From: Chromera velia
Taxonomy: Eukaryota > Sar > Chromeraceae
Length of the DNA stretch: 11,998 nt
Assembly (NCBI GenBank): GCA_018398765.1
Contig: JAHBMJ010003257.1
Coordinates: 1-11,998 of the forward strand
Direction of reading: 5' to 3'
Below, piece after piece: positions 1 through 7,343 of the stretch (within the stretch, counting starts at the first letter, position 1; every line of letters starts with the position of its first letter). Position numbers and translations under genes: made by a program. Under the pieces are notes generated by a model that searched no databases, was not told where the DNA came from, and saw only the letters and a program-made list of their open reading frames with translations.

Positions 1-459
1 CCTAGCTCCCCCCTAAGGCCGAATTAAAAAAAACTTAATCCAGATTTCTCTTTTAGATAAAGACTCCAGCTAGATTTCACGGTGTAAATTCATTTAAATT
101 GACTATATAAAGTTAGTTTTAAAGTACGTCACTTAAATTTATTTAGTACAAATTTACTTAATTTTTTTTTTTTTTTGATTCAAAAATCATTATTTTTCAC
201 TCACGTCATTCGTTTGATAACGTAGTGTACCCCTATAGTTTATAATGAAATCCAATTGTCACGACCTCATCTCTTACTGTCTGTATCCTAGTCTGTGTCT
301 TTTTTGTCTCGTTTTGTTGGGCTATCCAGTTCTAAAAGAGGTTTTTTTATATATTTTGTTGCTCTCTTCTGATTTTGACCTCGTCCATGCTCTTGTCAGT
401 TTTTAATGCCTTAGACTTTTCTGTTTCTTAGTGCCTTGATCGGATCTTCCATCAGCTGT
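1..459. other. AT-rich flank without a recognised gene
   Basis: The first 180 bases are strongly AT-rich and end in a run of 15 T (162-176). From 240 to 450 the plus strand is T-rich and interrupted by stops. On the minus strand this is downstream of the terminal exon candidate at 535-460. An AATAAA hexamer on the minus strand (138-143) could be a distant polyadenylation signal, but 320 bases is a long 3' untranslated region and the link is weak. I see no coding frame. Confidence 0.5.
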
Positions 460-535
460 TCATTCCTTCTCCGAGCACTTCACAGTGTTGGTGTCCTTCA
501 CGCCGTCGTAATGCGCACACGCCCTCTTGACGCAG
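460..535 (-). CDS. Cys-rich 3'-terminal exon candidate
   Basis: The acceptor on the minus strand is the TTACAG ending at 536. The exon then supplies one base to finish a codon, followed by 24 codons and TGA (462-460). The peptide starts CVKRACAHYDGVKD, has three Cys, and ends KCSEKE. About 20 of 24 codons end in G or C, which matches the neighbouring exons. An overlapping minus frame that runs up to 718 lacks this bias and is probably a shadow. A weak donor GA|GTCAGT (intron start 968) would join the 1127-969 exon to this one in phase, dropping the TGA at 956 and giving a 433-base intron. Otherwise this is the end of another transcript. Family not recognised. Confidence 0.5.
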
Positions 536-955
536 CTGTAACAGATATATAAACGTCAGGGGGATTCTTCTCGGGGAAATGACTTCATGGCTCTGTAACT
601 TGTCCAGGAAAGTCAAGTCAGGGGGTCCTCGGGCATTTACGTACAGATAACAATTGATGAGTAGGGAAGTAATTATGAAAGAAGACGGGAAGATGCAGGC
701 AGATAGAAAAACAAACACGTAGAGAGAGCTCTTTTATTCTCACTACATCCTAAAAAGTACTACAGAGTCCTGGTTGAAGGGCGTCACATTGGCTTAAGTG
801 CCACGTCAAGGGTCCTGCGTTCATAATATCAGAGAGGCTCACAAACTTCTGTCTGCGCTATACTAAGATTTGTAGCTTTTCTAACCCCATCCATAATTCT
901 GGATCCATGTATAAAAAAGGGGTCTTACATACAAAAAAGGCAATTCGTCGCTTAC
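536..955. other. Intron or intergenic stretch, no coding signal
   Basis: No strand shows a frame with plausible composition beyond the shadow frame over 460-718. A strong donor-like GTAAGC on the minus strand sits just after the TGA at 956-958. A second donor-like GTACGTAA occurs near 640 on the minus strand, but no exon with matching phase was found beside it. If the 535-460 exon belongs to the Cys-rich gene, this is its last intron. Confidence 0.4.
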
Positions 956-1127
956 TCATGCTACTGACTCTCGCATGGCCCCCGGAGGTCCGGGTGCCAG
1001 GACATCATTGCAAACGGAGTCTGCGTCGACCTCGTAGATCACCTGGAAGCTCTGGCTGGTACATGAGGCGTGCCCATCACAGGTGTAGCGCTTGTGGGGG
1101 ACAGACCCGAGGCCAAGAAACCTAGAG
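956..1127 (-). CDS. Exon of Cys-rich protein, ends in TGA or splices on
   Basis: The acceptor is TTCGATTGCAG just above 1127. One base completes the Arg codon left by the 1787-1539 exon, then 56 codons run to TGA (958-956). The peptide contains KRYTCDGHASCTSQSF, then VIYEVDADSVCNDV and a GPPG turn. Codons end mostly in G or C. The other two minus frames are interrupted by stops or read poorly. The Cys spacing suggests disulfides and an extracytoplasmic protein, though no known domain was recognised. The TGA may be the true end. Alternatively a donor at 968 (GTCAGT) leads to the exon at 535-460, which is also Cys-rich. Confidence 0.65.
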
Positions 1128-1332
1128 CTGCAATCGAAAGGGATGTAACAGCTTGATGAAAAGATGTGGATTCCAGTGTGGAGATCGATGGCAGCAGAAT
1201 GCAGTTAATCGCGTGTGTGAGGCAATGCTTCACCTGAGAGAGAAACGCATCAGCTGAGAGGAATGCTAGCATGACTGACTCATTTGAATCTCTCTCTCTC
1301 TCTCTCTCTCTCCCTCTCTCTCTCTCTCTCAA

Positions 1333-1410
<78 letters not shown>

Positions 1411-1538
1411 AGGAATTCTCTCATCATCACTGCCAGAGTGACTCTCTTATTTGAATCTCTCTCCCTCTCCCTCTCCCTCTTCCTCTCTCCCTCCCTCCCT
1501 CTCTCTCATACACACATACACACACCCAACCAATTCAC
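1128..1538 (-). other. Intron carrying TC and TGTC microsatellites
   Basis: This runs from a GTGAAT donor at 1538 to the CAG acceptor at 1128, 411 bases. Both junctions agree in phase: two bases of an Arg codon lie on one side and one on the other. It contains (TC)n at about 1289-1330, (TGTC)n at about 1335-1370, (TC)n to about 1407, and a second TC/CCCT tract at 1458-1506. The minus strand reads these as GA-rich, so there is no pyrimidine tract problem at the acceptor, which has its own TTTCGATTG. Confidence 0.6.
1254..1506. repeat. Duplicated unit with TC/TGTC microsatellites
   Basis: The motif CTGAGAGGAAT, followed by a TGACT element and then TTTGAATCTCTC, appears at 1254-1294 and again at 1406-1460. 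Each copy runs into a pyrimidine microsatellite. This looks like a tandem duplication of about 155 bases whose simple-repeat halves then changed length independently. It lies inside the intron between the Cys-rich exons. Confidence 0.6.
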
Positions 1539-1787
1539 CGAGAGTCGCTCCCAGCAATCTTATAGCACCTTAGGTCCTCTATCGACAGCAGCTCTCCTGT
1601 CTCATAGACGGCACACAGCCCCGCCCCGTACCGCTGCCATATGCCCCCGTCGTCCAAAAAGCTGTTGTCCAGACCTCCAGGGTTGGAGACGTGAATGGGC
1701 AGACCGGTGCCCTTCACATGAGTGCCCACAGCACCAGGCTGGCACAGTCCTGCAACAGTGTAACAACATGCGATATGTGGACGCATG
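1539..1787 (-). CDS. Central exon of Cys/Gly-rich protein
   Basis: The acceptor is TTTCTGCTCAG just above 1787 and the donor is CTCTCG|GTGAAT at 1538. The exon is 249 bases. It starts by completing a Ser codon (AG|C) and ends two bases into an Arg codon, matching its neighbours on both sides. The peptide opens MRPHIACCYTVAGLCQPG, continues through GLPIHVSNPGGLDNSF and GGIWQRYGAGLCAVYE, and ends near EDLRCYKIAGSDS. It has five Cys and many Gly. The alternative acceptors ACTGTTGCAG (near 1758) and GCTGTGCAG (near 1820) are usable but imply phase 1, which does not fit the upstream exon. It may be secreted or on the surface. I do not recognise the family. Confidence 0.68.
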
Positions 1788-1840
1788 CTGAGCAGAAATT
1801 TATTCACAGGCCCATATCCTGCACAGCGTATACATACATA

Positions 1841-1859
1841 CCCCCCCCCCCNCCCCCCC
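1841..1859. repeat. Poly-C run with an ambiguous base
   Basis: Eighteen C are interrupted by one N at 1852. The length is probably not reliably determined in the assembly. The G-rich minus strand could form a quadruplex. It falls within the intron 2408-1788. Confidence 0.8.
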
Positions 1860-2111
1860 AAACACATACACTCAGAATGCTTTTTGCCAAGAAGAAAAGG
1901 GATGGAAAAGAGAGCGTATGCAAGAGAGGCAGACAGTGAGAAACCGAACACAAAAGAGGGAGACAAAGGTGCAATGGAGTCTTGACTACAGAAACAGAAG
2001 CGAACAAAGAGGTTGAACAATACAGATAGACTGAAGCGGGTAAGTACACAAAAGTAACACAAGAAAGGGAGCCAGGCGGTCAGTAAGGAAGGCAAACACA
2101 GCCAAAGATAA

Positions 2112-2184
2112 GTGAATGCAAGCGAAAAAGAAACAAAGAAGGAAAGAAAAGAAGAAAGAACGAAAGAAAGAATGAAGGAAAGAC

Positions 2185-2219
<35 letters not shown>

Positions 2220-2298
2220 AAAAAAGAAAGAAAGAAAGGAAGGAAGGAAGGAAGGAAGGAAGGAAAAACAAACGAACGAACGAACGAACGAAAAAAAA

Positions 2299-2341
<43 letters not shown>

Positions 2342-2396
2342 AAGAAAGATAGAAAGAAAGGAAGAAAGAAAGAAAGAAAGAAAATAGCAACAAAGA
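2112..2396. repeat. Polypurine microsatellite block
   Basis: This is about 285 bases of almost uninterrupted purines on the plus strand: (GAAA)n, then (GGAA)n, (CGAA)n, an A run, (GA)n and (GAAA)n again. The open frames on both strands (Lys/Glu/Arg on plus, Phe/Leu/Ser on minus) follow from composition and should not be called as proteins. Confidence 0.9.
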
Positions 2397-2408
2397 GAGA
2401 TGACTCAC

Positions 2409-2497
2409 CTATCTGTATGTGCAAGCTCAGATGCTTTAGATACCAATCTATGCTTCTTGTTCTTGTGTTTTTTGTTGTGTTTGGCTATATATGACGT
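2409..2497 (-). CDS. Basic exon, TSYIAKH..ELAHTD
   Basis: The acceptor is GGTACTTCTTTTGTGCAG (just above 2497) and the donor is GATAG|GTGAGTC (at 2408), one of the best splice pairs in the window. The 89-base exon is open in only one of three frames. It encodes TSYIAKHNKKHKNKK, a basic stretch, followed by LVSKASELAHTD, and ends two bases into a Ser codon completed at 1787. A second acceptor CCCCCAACAG just above 2551 is in the same frame and would add 18 residues (PHFLPPDFGTG...). The Lys/His run could be a nuclear signal or a linker; no domain was recognised. Confidence 0.6.
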
Positions 2498-2544
2498 CTG
2501 CACAAAAGAAGTACCGTACCCCGTCCCGAAGTCAGGCGGCAGAA

Positions 2545-2760
2545 AATGGGGCTGTTGGGGGGGGAGCTAAAAGACGGGCTGGGGGAAAGGCTGAGGCGCC
2601 TGCTGAAACAAAGGGGGGGGCGGAAAGAACGGCAGAGGGGCAGGTGGAAAGAATGACTGGGAGGGGGGCTGAGAAGGGGAAAAGAAAGTAAGCAGCAACG
2701 AGGGTGGAGGGGGTGGGGGACATGAAGGGGCCGGATGGTGAAGAGGCGGGAGCGTCTGCA
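2545..2760. repeat. G-rich, purine-biased low-complexity stretch
   Basis: The plus strand has several G runs of 5 to 8 separated by short spacers. The minus strand is therefore C/T-rich and stop-poor in all three frames, giving Pro/Ser/Phe-rich reading frames. In the frame shared with the flanking exons it reads as Pro/Gln/Phe-rich from 2830 to 2570, bounded by TAG at 2831 and TAG at 2567. It may be an intron between the 3356 exon and the 2497 exon. Confidence 0.5.
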
Positions 2761-2830
2761 CCAGAAAAGGAGAGGGCTGACAGGATGAGGATACCGCTGG
2801 AGGAGGACTGAAAAAGGTATTGTTCTTTTT

Positions 2831-3356
2831 CTACTTCTTTGCCCGGGGGGAGAAGGGCGGCACACTCAGCCTGGCTTTCACAGTGCCAGCGACACAGAAC
2901 GTCTGCCCCCCTGTCTGTAGATTTGTTGATACCCCCCCTTGAGACAGGAAGAGACTGTTCTGATTCTGTATGAAAGAAGAATGCTCCTCTTCCTGCTTCT
3001 CTGGGATATTTCCGTGTGTGCACCCGTTAAACAGAGAGACCAACGTGCCAGGTGTACCTGTAAGTGGAGACAGGGGACCTGCTGGAAGGTTCAGTCGGGT
3101 CTCTTTCAAGAAAGTGCCCCCTCCATTCTGCTCTCTGGAGTGCCTGGTCTGTGCTCTCTGGAGTGCCGTGTCTGTCTTTGACAGGGATGCGGGCATTGTC
3201 TCATTCTGCTCAGAAAACATCATCAGCGAGTCTGCGGATGCCACCAGCGGTGCTGAAGATTGCAGGGGAAAGAAAGTTCTAGTCAGTGCTCTGCTGCCTT
3301 CGTGATGCTGAGAGACTTCCTCCCATGTTGTTTGGAGTGCTGCAGGTGGAGGGGGG
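2831..3356 (-). CDS. Ser/Thr/Gln-rich coding segment
   Basis: The acceptor is GTGCCTCCTTTAG, preceded by a pyrimidine tract; the exon starts at 3356 by finishing a Ser codon. The frame is open for about 174 codons to TAG (2833-2831). Composition is mixed and protein-like, with SADSLMMFSEQNETMPA, QRAQTRHSREQNGG and PEKQEEEHSSFIQNQN. Two donors give phase 0, which fits the exon at 2497: ACT|GTGAAA (intron start 2881) and GGG|GTATCA (intron start 2932). A better-looking CAG|GTACAC at 3057 gives phase 1 and would need another exon. Frames on the plus strand over the same stretch look like shadows. Low-complexity hydrophilic protein; function unknown. Confidence 0.5.
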
Positions 3357-3388
3357 CTAAAGGAGGCACAGACAGAGTTGAAGGATCA

Positions 3389-3805
3389 AAAATTTGGGAG
3401 ACCATCAGGGGCGTCTATTGAAATCCTCATCCCTGATGCCACCCCCGTCATTCCTCTGCTCTCTTTCTCCATCTGGACAACCTGATTGCCCAGAAGGGTG
3501 AGGGTGCGGAGCATTCGGGGCCCTTGCGGCTCCATATGGAGTCTGGAAGCGAACTGGTGTCTGAAGAAGGAAGGCTGTTCGTGCTCTATCAGCTGCCTGT
3601 GGGGTGTGGGTGATTTGAAAGAGAGACCCTGCGGAGACTTCCTTTTCTGCTGTGTTGATTCCCTGTTTGCCCCTTCCCCTTCGTAGTCACATTCACAGTC
3701 ACAACATGGATTCGAGGTGGTATAAATGGGGCAGGTGCCGGAGAAGCGTTGGATGACCTGATCTCTTTTCAGTGCTATGCCTAGAGACGACTGCGATTTA
3801 TATAT
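3389..3805 (-). CDS. Open segment with NPCCDCECDY cluster, no early ATG
   Basis: This is 139 codons without a stop in the same minus frame as the neighbouring segments, bounded by TAA (3808-3806) and TGA (3388-3386). The peptide includes KRDQVIQRFSGTCPIYTTSN, then NPCCDCECDYEGEG, a basic stretch, and MLRTLTLLGNQVVQMEKESR. About two thirds of codons end in G or C. The first ATG is late, so a start-based caller would miss it. It is probably an exon or part of one. Donors near the end are weak (GGG|GTGGCA phase 0, CAG|GTTGTC phase 0); the acceptor TCTCTCAG near 3313 also has phase 0. The dense Cys group could bind metal or form disulfides, but no family was recognised. Confidence 0.45.
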
Positions 3806-3808
3806 TTA

Positions 3809-4132
3809 GCCTTTTGAAGGAGGGACGGGTCGGCAGGAGCGGGATAGACGGATAGAGACTTTCTCGAAAAATGCATCTTTCCGTGTCTGTGCTTGAAAAG
3901 AAGAGGGAAGACAAGACCAGGAAGGGACGGGATCGGAGAAGGACTCAAAAGCCTCTCCATCCTCTTCCCCGTCTCCTTTCACAATAGGCACACGGAAAAG
4001 GGCCCCGGAAGATGGGGCCCGGGAGGTGGGGGCAAGGGACACAGCAGCAGCAGCCGCCTCAGCTCTCGCTCTCTTCTTTTTCTTCTTCTTCTTCTTCTTT
4101 TGTTCTTCTCTGTTATCCGCGCGTCTCTGCCT
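3809..4132 (-). CDS. Lys/Ala-rich then acidic open segment
   Basis: This continues the same minus frame: RQRRADNREEQ, about nine Lys encoded by the (TTC)n tract read as AAG, a five-Ala run, then RVPIVKGDGEEDGEAFE and RKDAFFEKVSIRLSRS, ending at TAA 3808-3806. TGA at 4135-4133 separates it from the segment above. Homopolymer runs beside acidic sequence are common in apicomplexan proteins. The same TTC run could instead be the pyrimidine tract of a plus-strand acceptor near 4136, so strand is not certain. Confidence 0.38.
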
Positions 4133-4135
4133 TCA

Positions 4136-4197
4136 AGAAGGCTTCAGGAGCTCCAAGACAGGCTCGCCTGCCGACAACAGCTGAGGTCCTTCGAAGA
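4136..4197 (-). CDS. Short exon candidate FEGPQLLSAGEPVLELLKPS
   Basis: The acceptor is a long pyrimidine tract (CTCTCCTCTCCTCTCCC) followed by ATTCCTGCAG. After two bases finishing a codon the peptide reads FEGPQLLSAGEPVLELLKPS, then TGA (4135-4133), in the same frame as the open segments below it. About 70% of codons end in G or C. A plus-strand exon over the same bases (about 4137-4218, donor CAG|GTGGGA) competes with it. I favour the minus strand because the frame continues for 1.8 kb. Confidence 0.35.
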
Positions 4198-4509
4198 CTG
4201 CAGGAATTCAATGATCAGGTGGGAGAGGAGAGGAGAGAACGTACTGCATGAGGTGTGTGGCATATGATGAACCATGCAAGTAGACTAAGTAGACTAATTA
4301 AGCAGATGAATCCTAATCTTCATTGCAGTATCATGGAGTCTGCCAGTAGAGACAATTCTTTCTTGTGAATGAAGAAAAAGGTGAACAACGAGTCGAGTAA
4401 CAGAGGAAACCCGGAACAGGGGATCGAGGTCTGAACTAAATTGCAACCAGGTAATCAATTCTTTTTTAGGGTTGTGTTAGGCCTTTTCCCTCTTATTCCG
4501 TTGCCTCAC
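4198..4509. other. Probable intron, nothing else seen
   Basis: Stops are frequent on both strands. On the minus strand it would run from a GTGAGG donor (4509) to the CTGCAG acceptor (4198). On the plus strand a GT donor at 4219 and an AATCTTCATTGCAG acceptor at 4328 could define a 109-base intron of a competing plus-strand model. Confidence 0.35.
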
Positions 4510-4592
4510 TTATGAGTGTTGGTTCTATCAGAGGTCTGCCGTCTGGTTTGTGTGTGTTTTCTGCGTTGACCCTTTGTTGGCTGTCTTTCTCT
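4510..4592 (-). CDS. Short hydrophilic exon candidate
   Basis: The acceptor is TGTGTATATGTAG and the donor is ATAA|GTGAGG. The exon is 83 bases, starting in phase 2 and ending in phase 1, which fits both the 6626-6570 candidate above and the 4197 candidate below. The peptide starts EKDSQQRVNAENTHK and ends near RPLIEPTLI. Codon bias is weak and the acceptor has a poor pyrimidine tract. Treat as a candidate only. Confidence 0.25.
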
Positions 4593-4613
4593 CTACATAT
4601 ACACACTCATGTC

Positions 4614-6400
4614 TGAGACTGGCGGAAACAGGGGAGGTCTGGCGGAAACAGAGGAGGTCTGACGAAAACAGGAGGAGGTCTGATGGAAACAGGAGGAGGT
4701 CTGACGGAAACTTGGGGGGTCTGATGTAAATAAGGGGGGTCTGACGTAAATAGGGGGGGTCTGACGGAAATAAGGGGGGTCTGACAGAAACACGGGGGTT
4801 CAGACGGAAATAGGAGAGACATCTGAGAGGTGGATAGAAACAGGGGAGACATCTGAGACATGGACAGAAATACGGGAGAGATTATATAGGAGGTTTGCCA
4901 CAAATAGGGGAAGAATTCTGTGGGGGGTCTGATGGAAACAGGGGAGGGATTCTGTGAGGGGTTTGACAGAAACAGGAGAGACATCTGAGAGGTGGATGAA
5001 AACAGGAGAGGGAGTCTGTGGGAGGTCTGATGGAAATAGGGGGGGGAATCTGTAGGAGATCTGATGGAAACAGGGGAGGTCTGATGGAAATAGAGGAGGT
5101 AGACAACAACAGGGGGGAGGGGATTCTATATAAGGCCTGACAGAAACAGAGGAGGGGGACAATAACAGGGGAAGGGTTCTCTCAGAGACCTGACAGAAAT
5201 AAGAGAGGTGGACGGCAACAGGGGAGGGGTTCTTTCAGAGACCTGATGGAAATGGGGAGACATCTAAGATTTGAATGGAAACAGGGAAGGGATTGCATTG
5301 GACGCCTGACAGAAACAAGGGAGGTCGATGGTAACAGGGGGGAAAGGTTTAATCGGAGGTCTAACAGAAACAAGGAAGACATCTAAGATTTGAACGGAAA
5401 CAAGGGGGAGGGGATTCTGTTAGAGACCTGACAAAAACAGGGGAAACATCTAAAATTTGAACGGAAACAAGGGGGAGGGGATTCTGTTTGAGGCCCGACG
5501 GAAACAAGAGAGGTGGACAGTAACAGGAGAGGGGTTCCATCGGAGGTCTGACAAAAACAGGGGAGACATCTAAGCTTTGTCAATGAACGGAAACAAGGAG
5601 GAGGGGATTCTGTTTGTTTAGAAACAGGGGAGGTGGACGGCAACAAGGGGGGAGGGGTTCCATCGGGGGTATGAAAGAAATAGAGGAGATATCTAAGATC
5701 TGAACAGAACTAGGGGGGGGGAGGATTCTGTTTATGTAGAAACAAGGGAGGTGGACGGCAACAGGGGAGGGGGTCTCTCAGAGACCTAACGGAACCAGAA
5801 AAATATCTAAGATCTGAATGGAATAACAGAGATTCTGTTTATGTCTGTTTGAGGTCTAACAGAAAAAGGGGAGGTGGACGGCAACAGGGGAGGGGTTCCA
5901 TCAGAGGTCTGACAGAAACAAGGGAGACATCTGAGAGGTAGATAGAAACAGGGCAGAGATTCTGTGGAGGGTCTGATAGAAACAAGGGGGGGATTCTGTG
6001 GGGGGTCTGGTGGAAGCAAGGGAGGCCTGACGGAAATAGGGGAGACATCTGAGAGGTGGATAGAAACAGCGGAGAGAATCTATGAGGGGTTTGATAGAAA
6101 CAGGGGGGGGATTCTGTGGGGGGTCTGATAGAAACAGGGGAGAGATACTGTGGAAGGTCTGACAGAAACAAGAGAAACATTCTATTGGCGGTCTGACAGA
6201 AACACGGAAGGGATTCTGTAGGGGGTCTGTAGGAGGTCTGATAGAAATAGGGGGTCTGATGGAAACACGGAGGGTCTGACGGAAACAGGGGAGGAATTCT
6301 GTTGGAGGTTTGATGGAAACAGGGAAGACATCTGAGACGTGGAAAGAAACAGGGAACATCTAAGAGGTAAACGGAAACAGGAGGTGCTGGATTCCGAGGC
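4614..6400. repeat. Degenerate ~20-bp minisatellite, 1.8 kb
   Basis: The core unit is about 20 bases, consensus CTGAYRGAAACAGGGGAGGT. It is clearest at 4613-4800, where successive copies are 20-22 bases. Further on, longer composite units of about 30-34 and 60-70 bases appear, adding GACATCTGAGAGGTGGATAG or ATTCTGTGGGGGGT. The plus strand is purine/G-rich throughout. The minus strand is nearly free of stops in all three frames and reads as variants of PLFPSDPP, PVSIRPPTES and CLPCFCQT. Because the unit is not a multiple of three, no single protein is implied. It may lie in an intron (6569-4593) of the minus-strand gene. Confidence 0.88.
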
Positions 6401-6569
6401 CTGATAGAAAAGTGTACACGCAACGGGTCTGAAGAGACTGTGAAGGAAACATCTGCAGGGACCGGGTACACAAAAAACATACACATTGTTGTAAGAGATG
6501 AGCACCACTTCCCTTCACTTGCATGGCAAGAGATGGATATCTATATATGTGGTGGTGTATAGCTCTCAC

Positions 6570-6626
6570 CTGCTCTCTTCAGAGTCGTGGACGAAACGGT
6601 GAGCATCCTCCTTAGTGGGTTGTTCA
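6570..6626 (-). CDS. Short exon candidate EQPTKEDAHRFVHDSEES
   Basis: The donor on the minus strand, AGAGCAG|GTGAGA, is close to ideal. The acceptor is CGCCTTGAAG (weak). The exon is 57 bases, phase 2 at both ends, reading EQPTKEDAHRFVHDSEES. The first part belongs to a dispersed repeat: a second copy at 7137-7240 also reads EQPTKE in one frame. An ATG in another frame (MLTVSSTTLKRA) would give a first exon instead, but its phase does not fit the next candidate. Confidence 0.3.
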
Positions 6627-6661
6627 CTTCAAGGCGCAACCACGGTAACACGATGTTTCAG
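6601..6661. repeat. Dispersed repeat, copy 3
   Basis: This carries CTCCTTAGTGGGTTG, then AACCACGGTAACACG and GATGTTTCAG. The first two parts match the copy at 7137-7240, and GATGTTTCAG matches CATGTTTCAG at 7059-7068. About 12 bases present in the 7137 copy are missing here. On the minus strand it reads CYRGCALK, against YYRGYALEG in the 7137 copy. Confidence 0.6.
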
Positions 6662-7032
6662 TATGATTGATTCTTTGTATGTAAACAAGAAGAAAAAAAA
6701 AAGAAGAAAAGGGGGCAAGCGCATGAAAGGAAAGGAAGAAAAGAAGGTTGAGAAAATAACTTTTTAAGGGGCAAATTAATGGAGAGAGTCTCTTTGAAGT
6801 TGTTCTCCACCGTGAAAGGGTAGCCTTTGCCAAGGGGACAAACTTTTTGAAAGTTTTTGCCCTGCCTCTCCCCTCTTTTCATTGTTCTCCGAGTGCTACT
6901 CTACCGCCGCTTGAGAAATAAGCCGCAATAAAAGTGATCAATGAGCAGTGTTCCTAGATTCAGAACAGACGGGACAAACTAGAACCTTTTAACAGACTAG
7001 GCTAGATTCGCCCCTCATATACGGGGACGCGG
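6662..7032. other. Unassigned stretch between repeat copies
   Basis: It begins with an A/G-rich tract (6680-6760). Minus frames of about 70 codons here are Phe/Leu/Lys-rich with no splice support. A short inverted repeat CCCC..GGGG (7012-7027) and GCATGCAT (7031-7038) occur at the right end. No gene supported. Confidence 0.35.
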
Positions 7033-7240
7033 CATGCATAACAAAAACCTCAATCATCATGTTTCAGTCTTCCCGAAGATGCTCAAACAGCAAAAAAGTC
7101 GCAAAAACTATAAAATCCAGAACTATGGCACCCAAGTGGTAAACATTCTCCTTGGTGGGTTGCTCCCTCGGAGCCCCTCCAATGCATAACCACGGTAATA
7201 CCAATCTTTCCGAAGATGCTCAAACAGTAAAGAAGTCGCG
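7033..7240. repeat. Dispersed repeat, copies 1 and 2
   Basis: Copy 2 (7033-7102) and copy 1 (7137-7240) share CCGAAGATGCTCAAACAG followed by an AAA-rich run and AAGTCGC. On the minus strand both encode the same peptide: ATFLLFEHLRED then stop in copy 2, and ATSLLFEHLRKDWYYRGYAL in copy 1 (open 7251-7126, TAG 7125-7123). Another minus frame (7219-7064) holds a hydrophobic stretch GAIVLDFIVFATFLLF. These look like fragments of one element or a repeated exon. No mobile-element enzyme is seen. Confidence 0.55.
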
Positions 7241-7302
7241 CAATCCAAACACTACCCCTAAGAAGCCTTCCTGTGACTCTATGGTCTGTCAATCAAACTC
7301 CG

Positions 7303-7343
7303 GGCTTTGGCAGGCTGGCGCCTTCGGCGCCAAGGCTTTGGTG
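7303..7343. repeat. Solo relative of the 33-bp repeat, with hairpin
   Basis: GGGCTTTGGCAGGCTGGCGCC and what follows resemble the last unit of the array at 9938-10116 (compare 10074-10115). It includes a perfect hairpin, TGGCGCC (7316-7322), loop TTC, GGCGCCA (7326-7332). Confidence 0.6.

Larger units (their letters stand above)
1788..2408 (-). other. Intron with poly-C and GAAA/GGAA/GA tracts
   Basis: A near-perfect donor GATAG|GTGAGTC (intron start 2408) and a CTCAG acceptor (1788) enclose 621 bases. The phase is AG|C at the junction. In the transcribed direction the 2396-2112 part is an almost pure pyrimidine run, which explains the long stop-free Phe/Ser/Leu frames read through it; they are not genes. 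The coding frame meets TGA (2407-2405) right after the donor, as expected of an exon end. Confidence 0.6.

Noticed and set aside
452-718. 88-codon minus frame over 718-452
   Set aside because: Its 3' part overlaps the Cys-rich exon in another frame and lacks the G/C-ending codon bias; the N-terminal part shows no splice or start support.
1039-1332. 97-codon minus frame with Arg/Glu repeats
   Set aside because: The first part is the TC microsatellite; the rest is a shadow of the 1127-956 exon.
2041-2046. Plus-strand donor GCGG|GTAAGT near 2040
   Set aside because: No plausible exon upstream; it lies inside the minus-strand intron.
1986-2424. Phe/Leu/Ser-rich minus frames and Lys/Glu/Arg-rich plus frame
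   Set aside because: Produced by the polypurine/polypyrimidine microsatellite inside an intron.
2939-3305. Plus-strand frames antisense to 3356-2831
   Set aside because: Composition is less protein-like, and the minus strand has a good acceptor and a continuing frame.
3700-3720. Possible tRNA B-box-like CTCGAATCC on the minus strand
   Set aside because: No A-box at the right distance and no acceptor or anticodon stem could be folded.
4012-4251. Plus-strand exon about 4137-4218 with CAG|GTGGGA donor; one frame shows CRQQLRSFEDC, a C-x9-C spacing
   Set aside because: A CHCH-type protein needs a second C-x9-C pair, which is absent from the next possible exon. The minus frame over the same bases continues for 1.8 kb, so I prefer minus. 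It is not excluded.
4593-6486. Many minus-strand Pro/Ser/Phe-rich frames of up to 215 codons
   Set aside because: They are readings of a 20-base minisatellite in different frames; the period is not a multiple of three and no frame is favoured.
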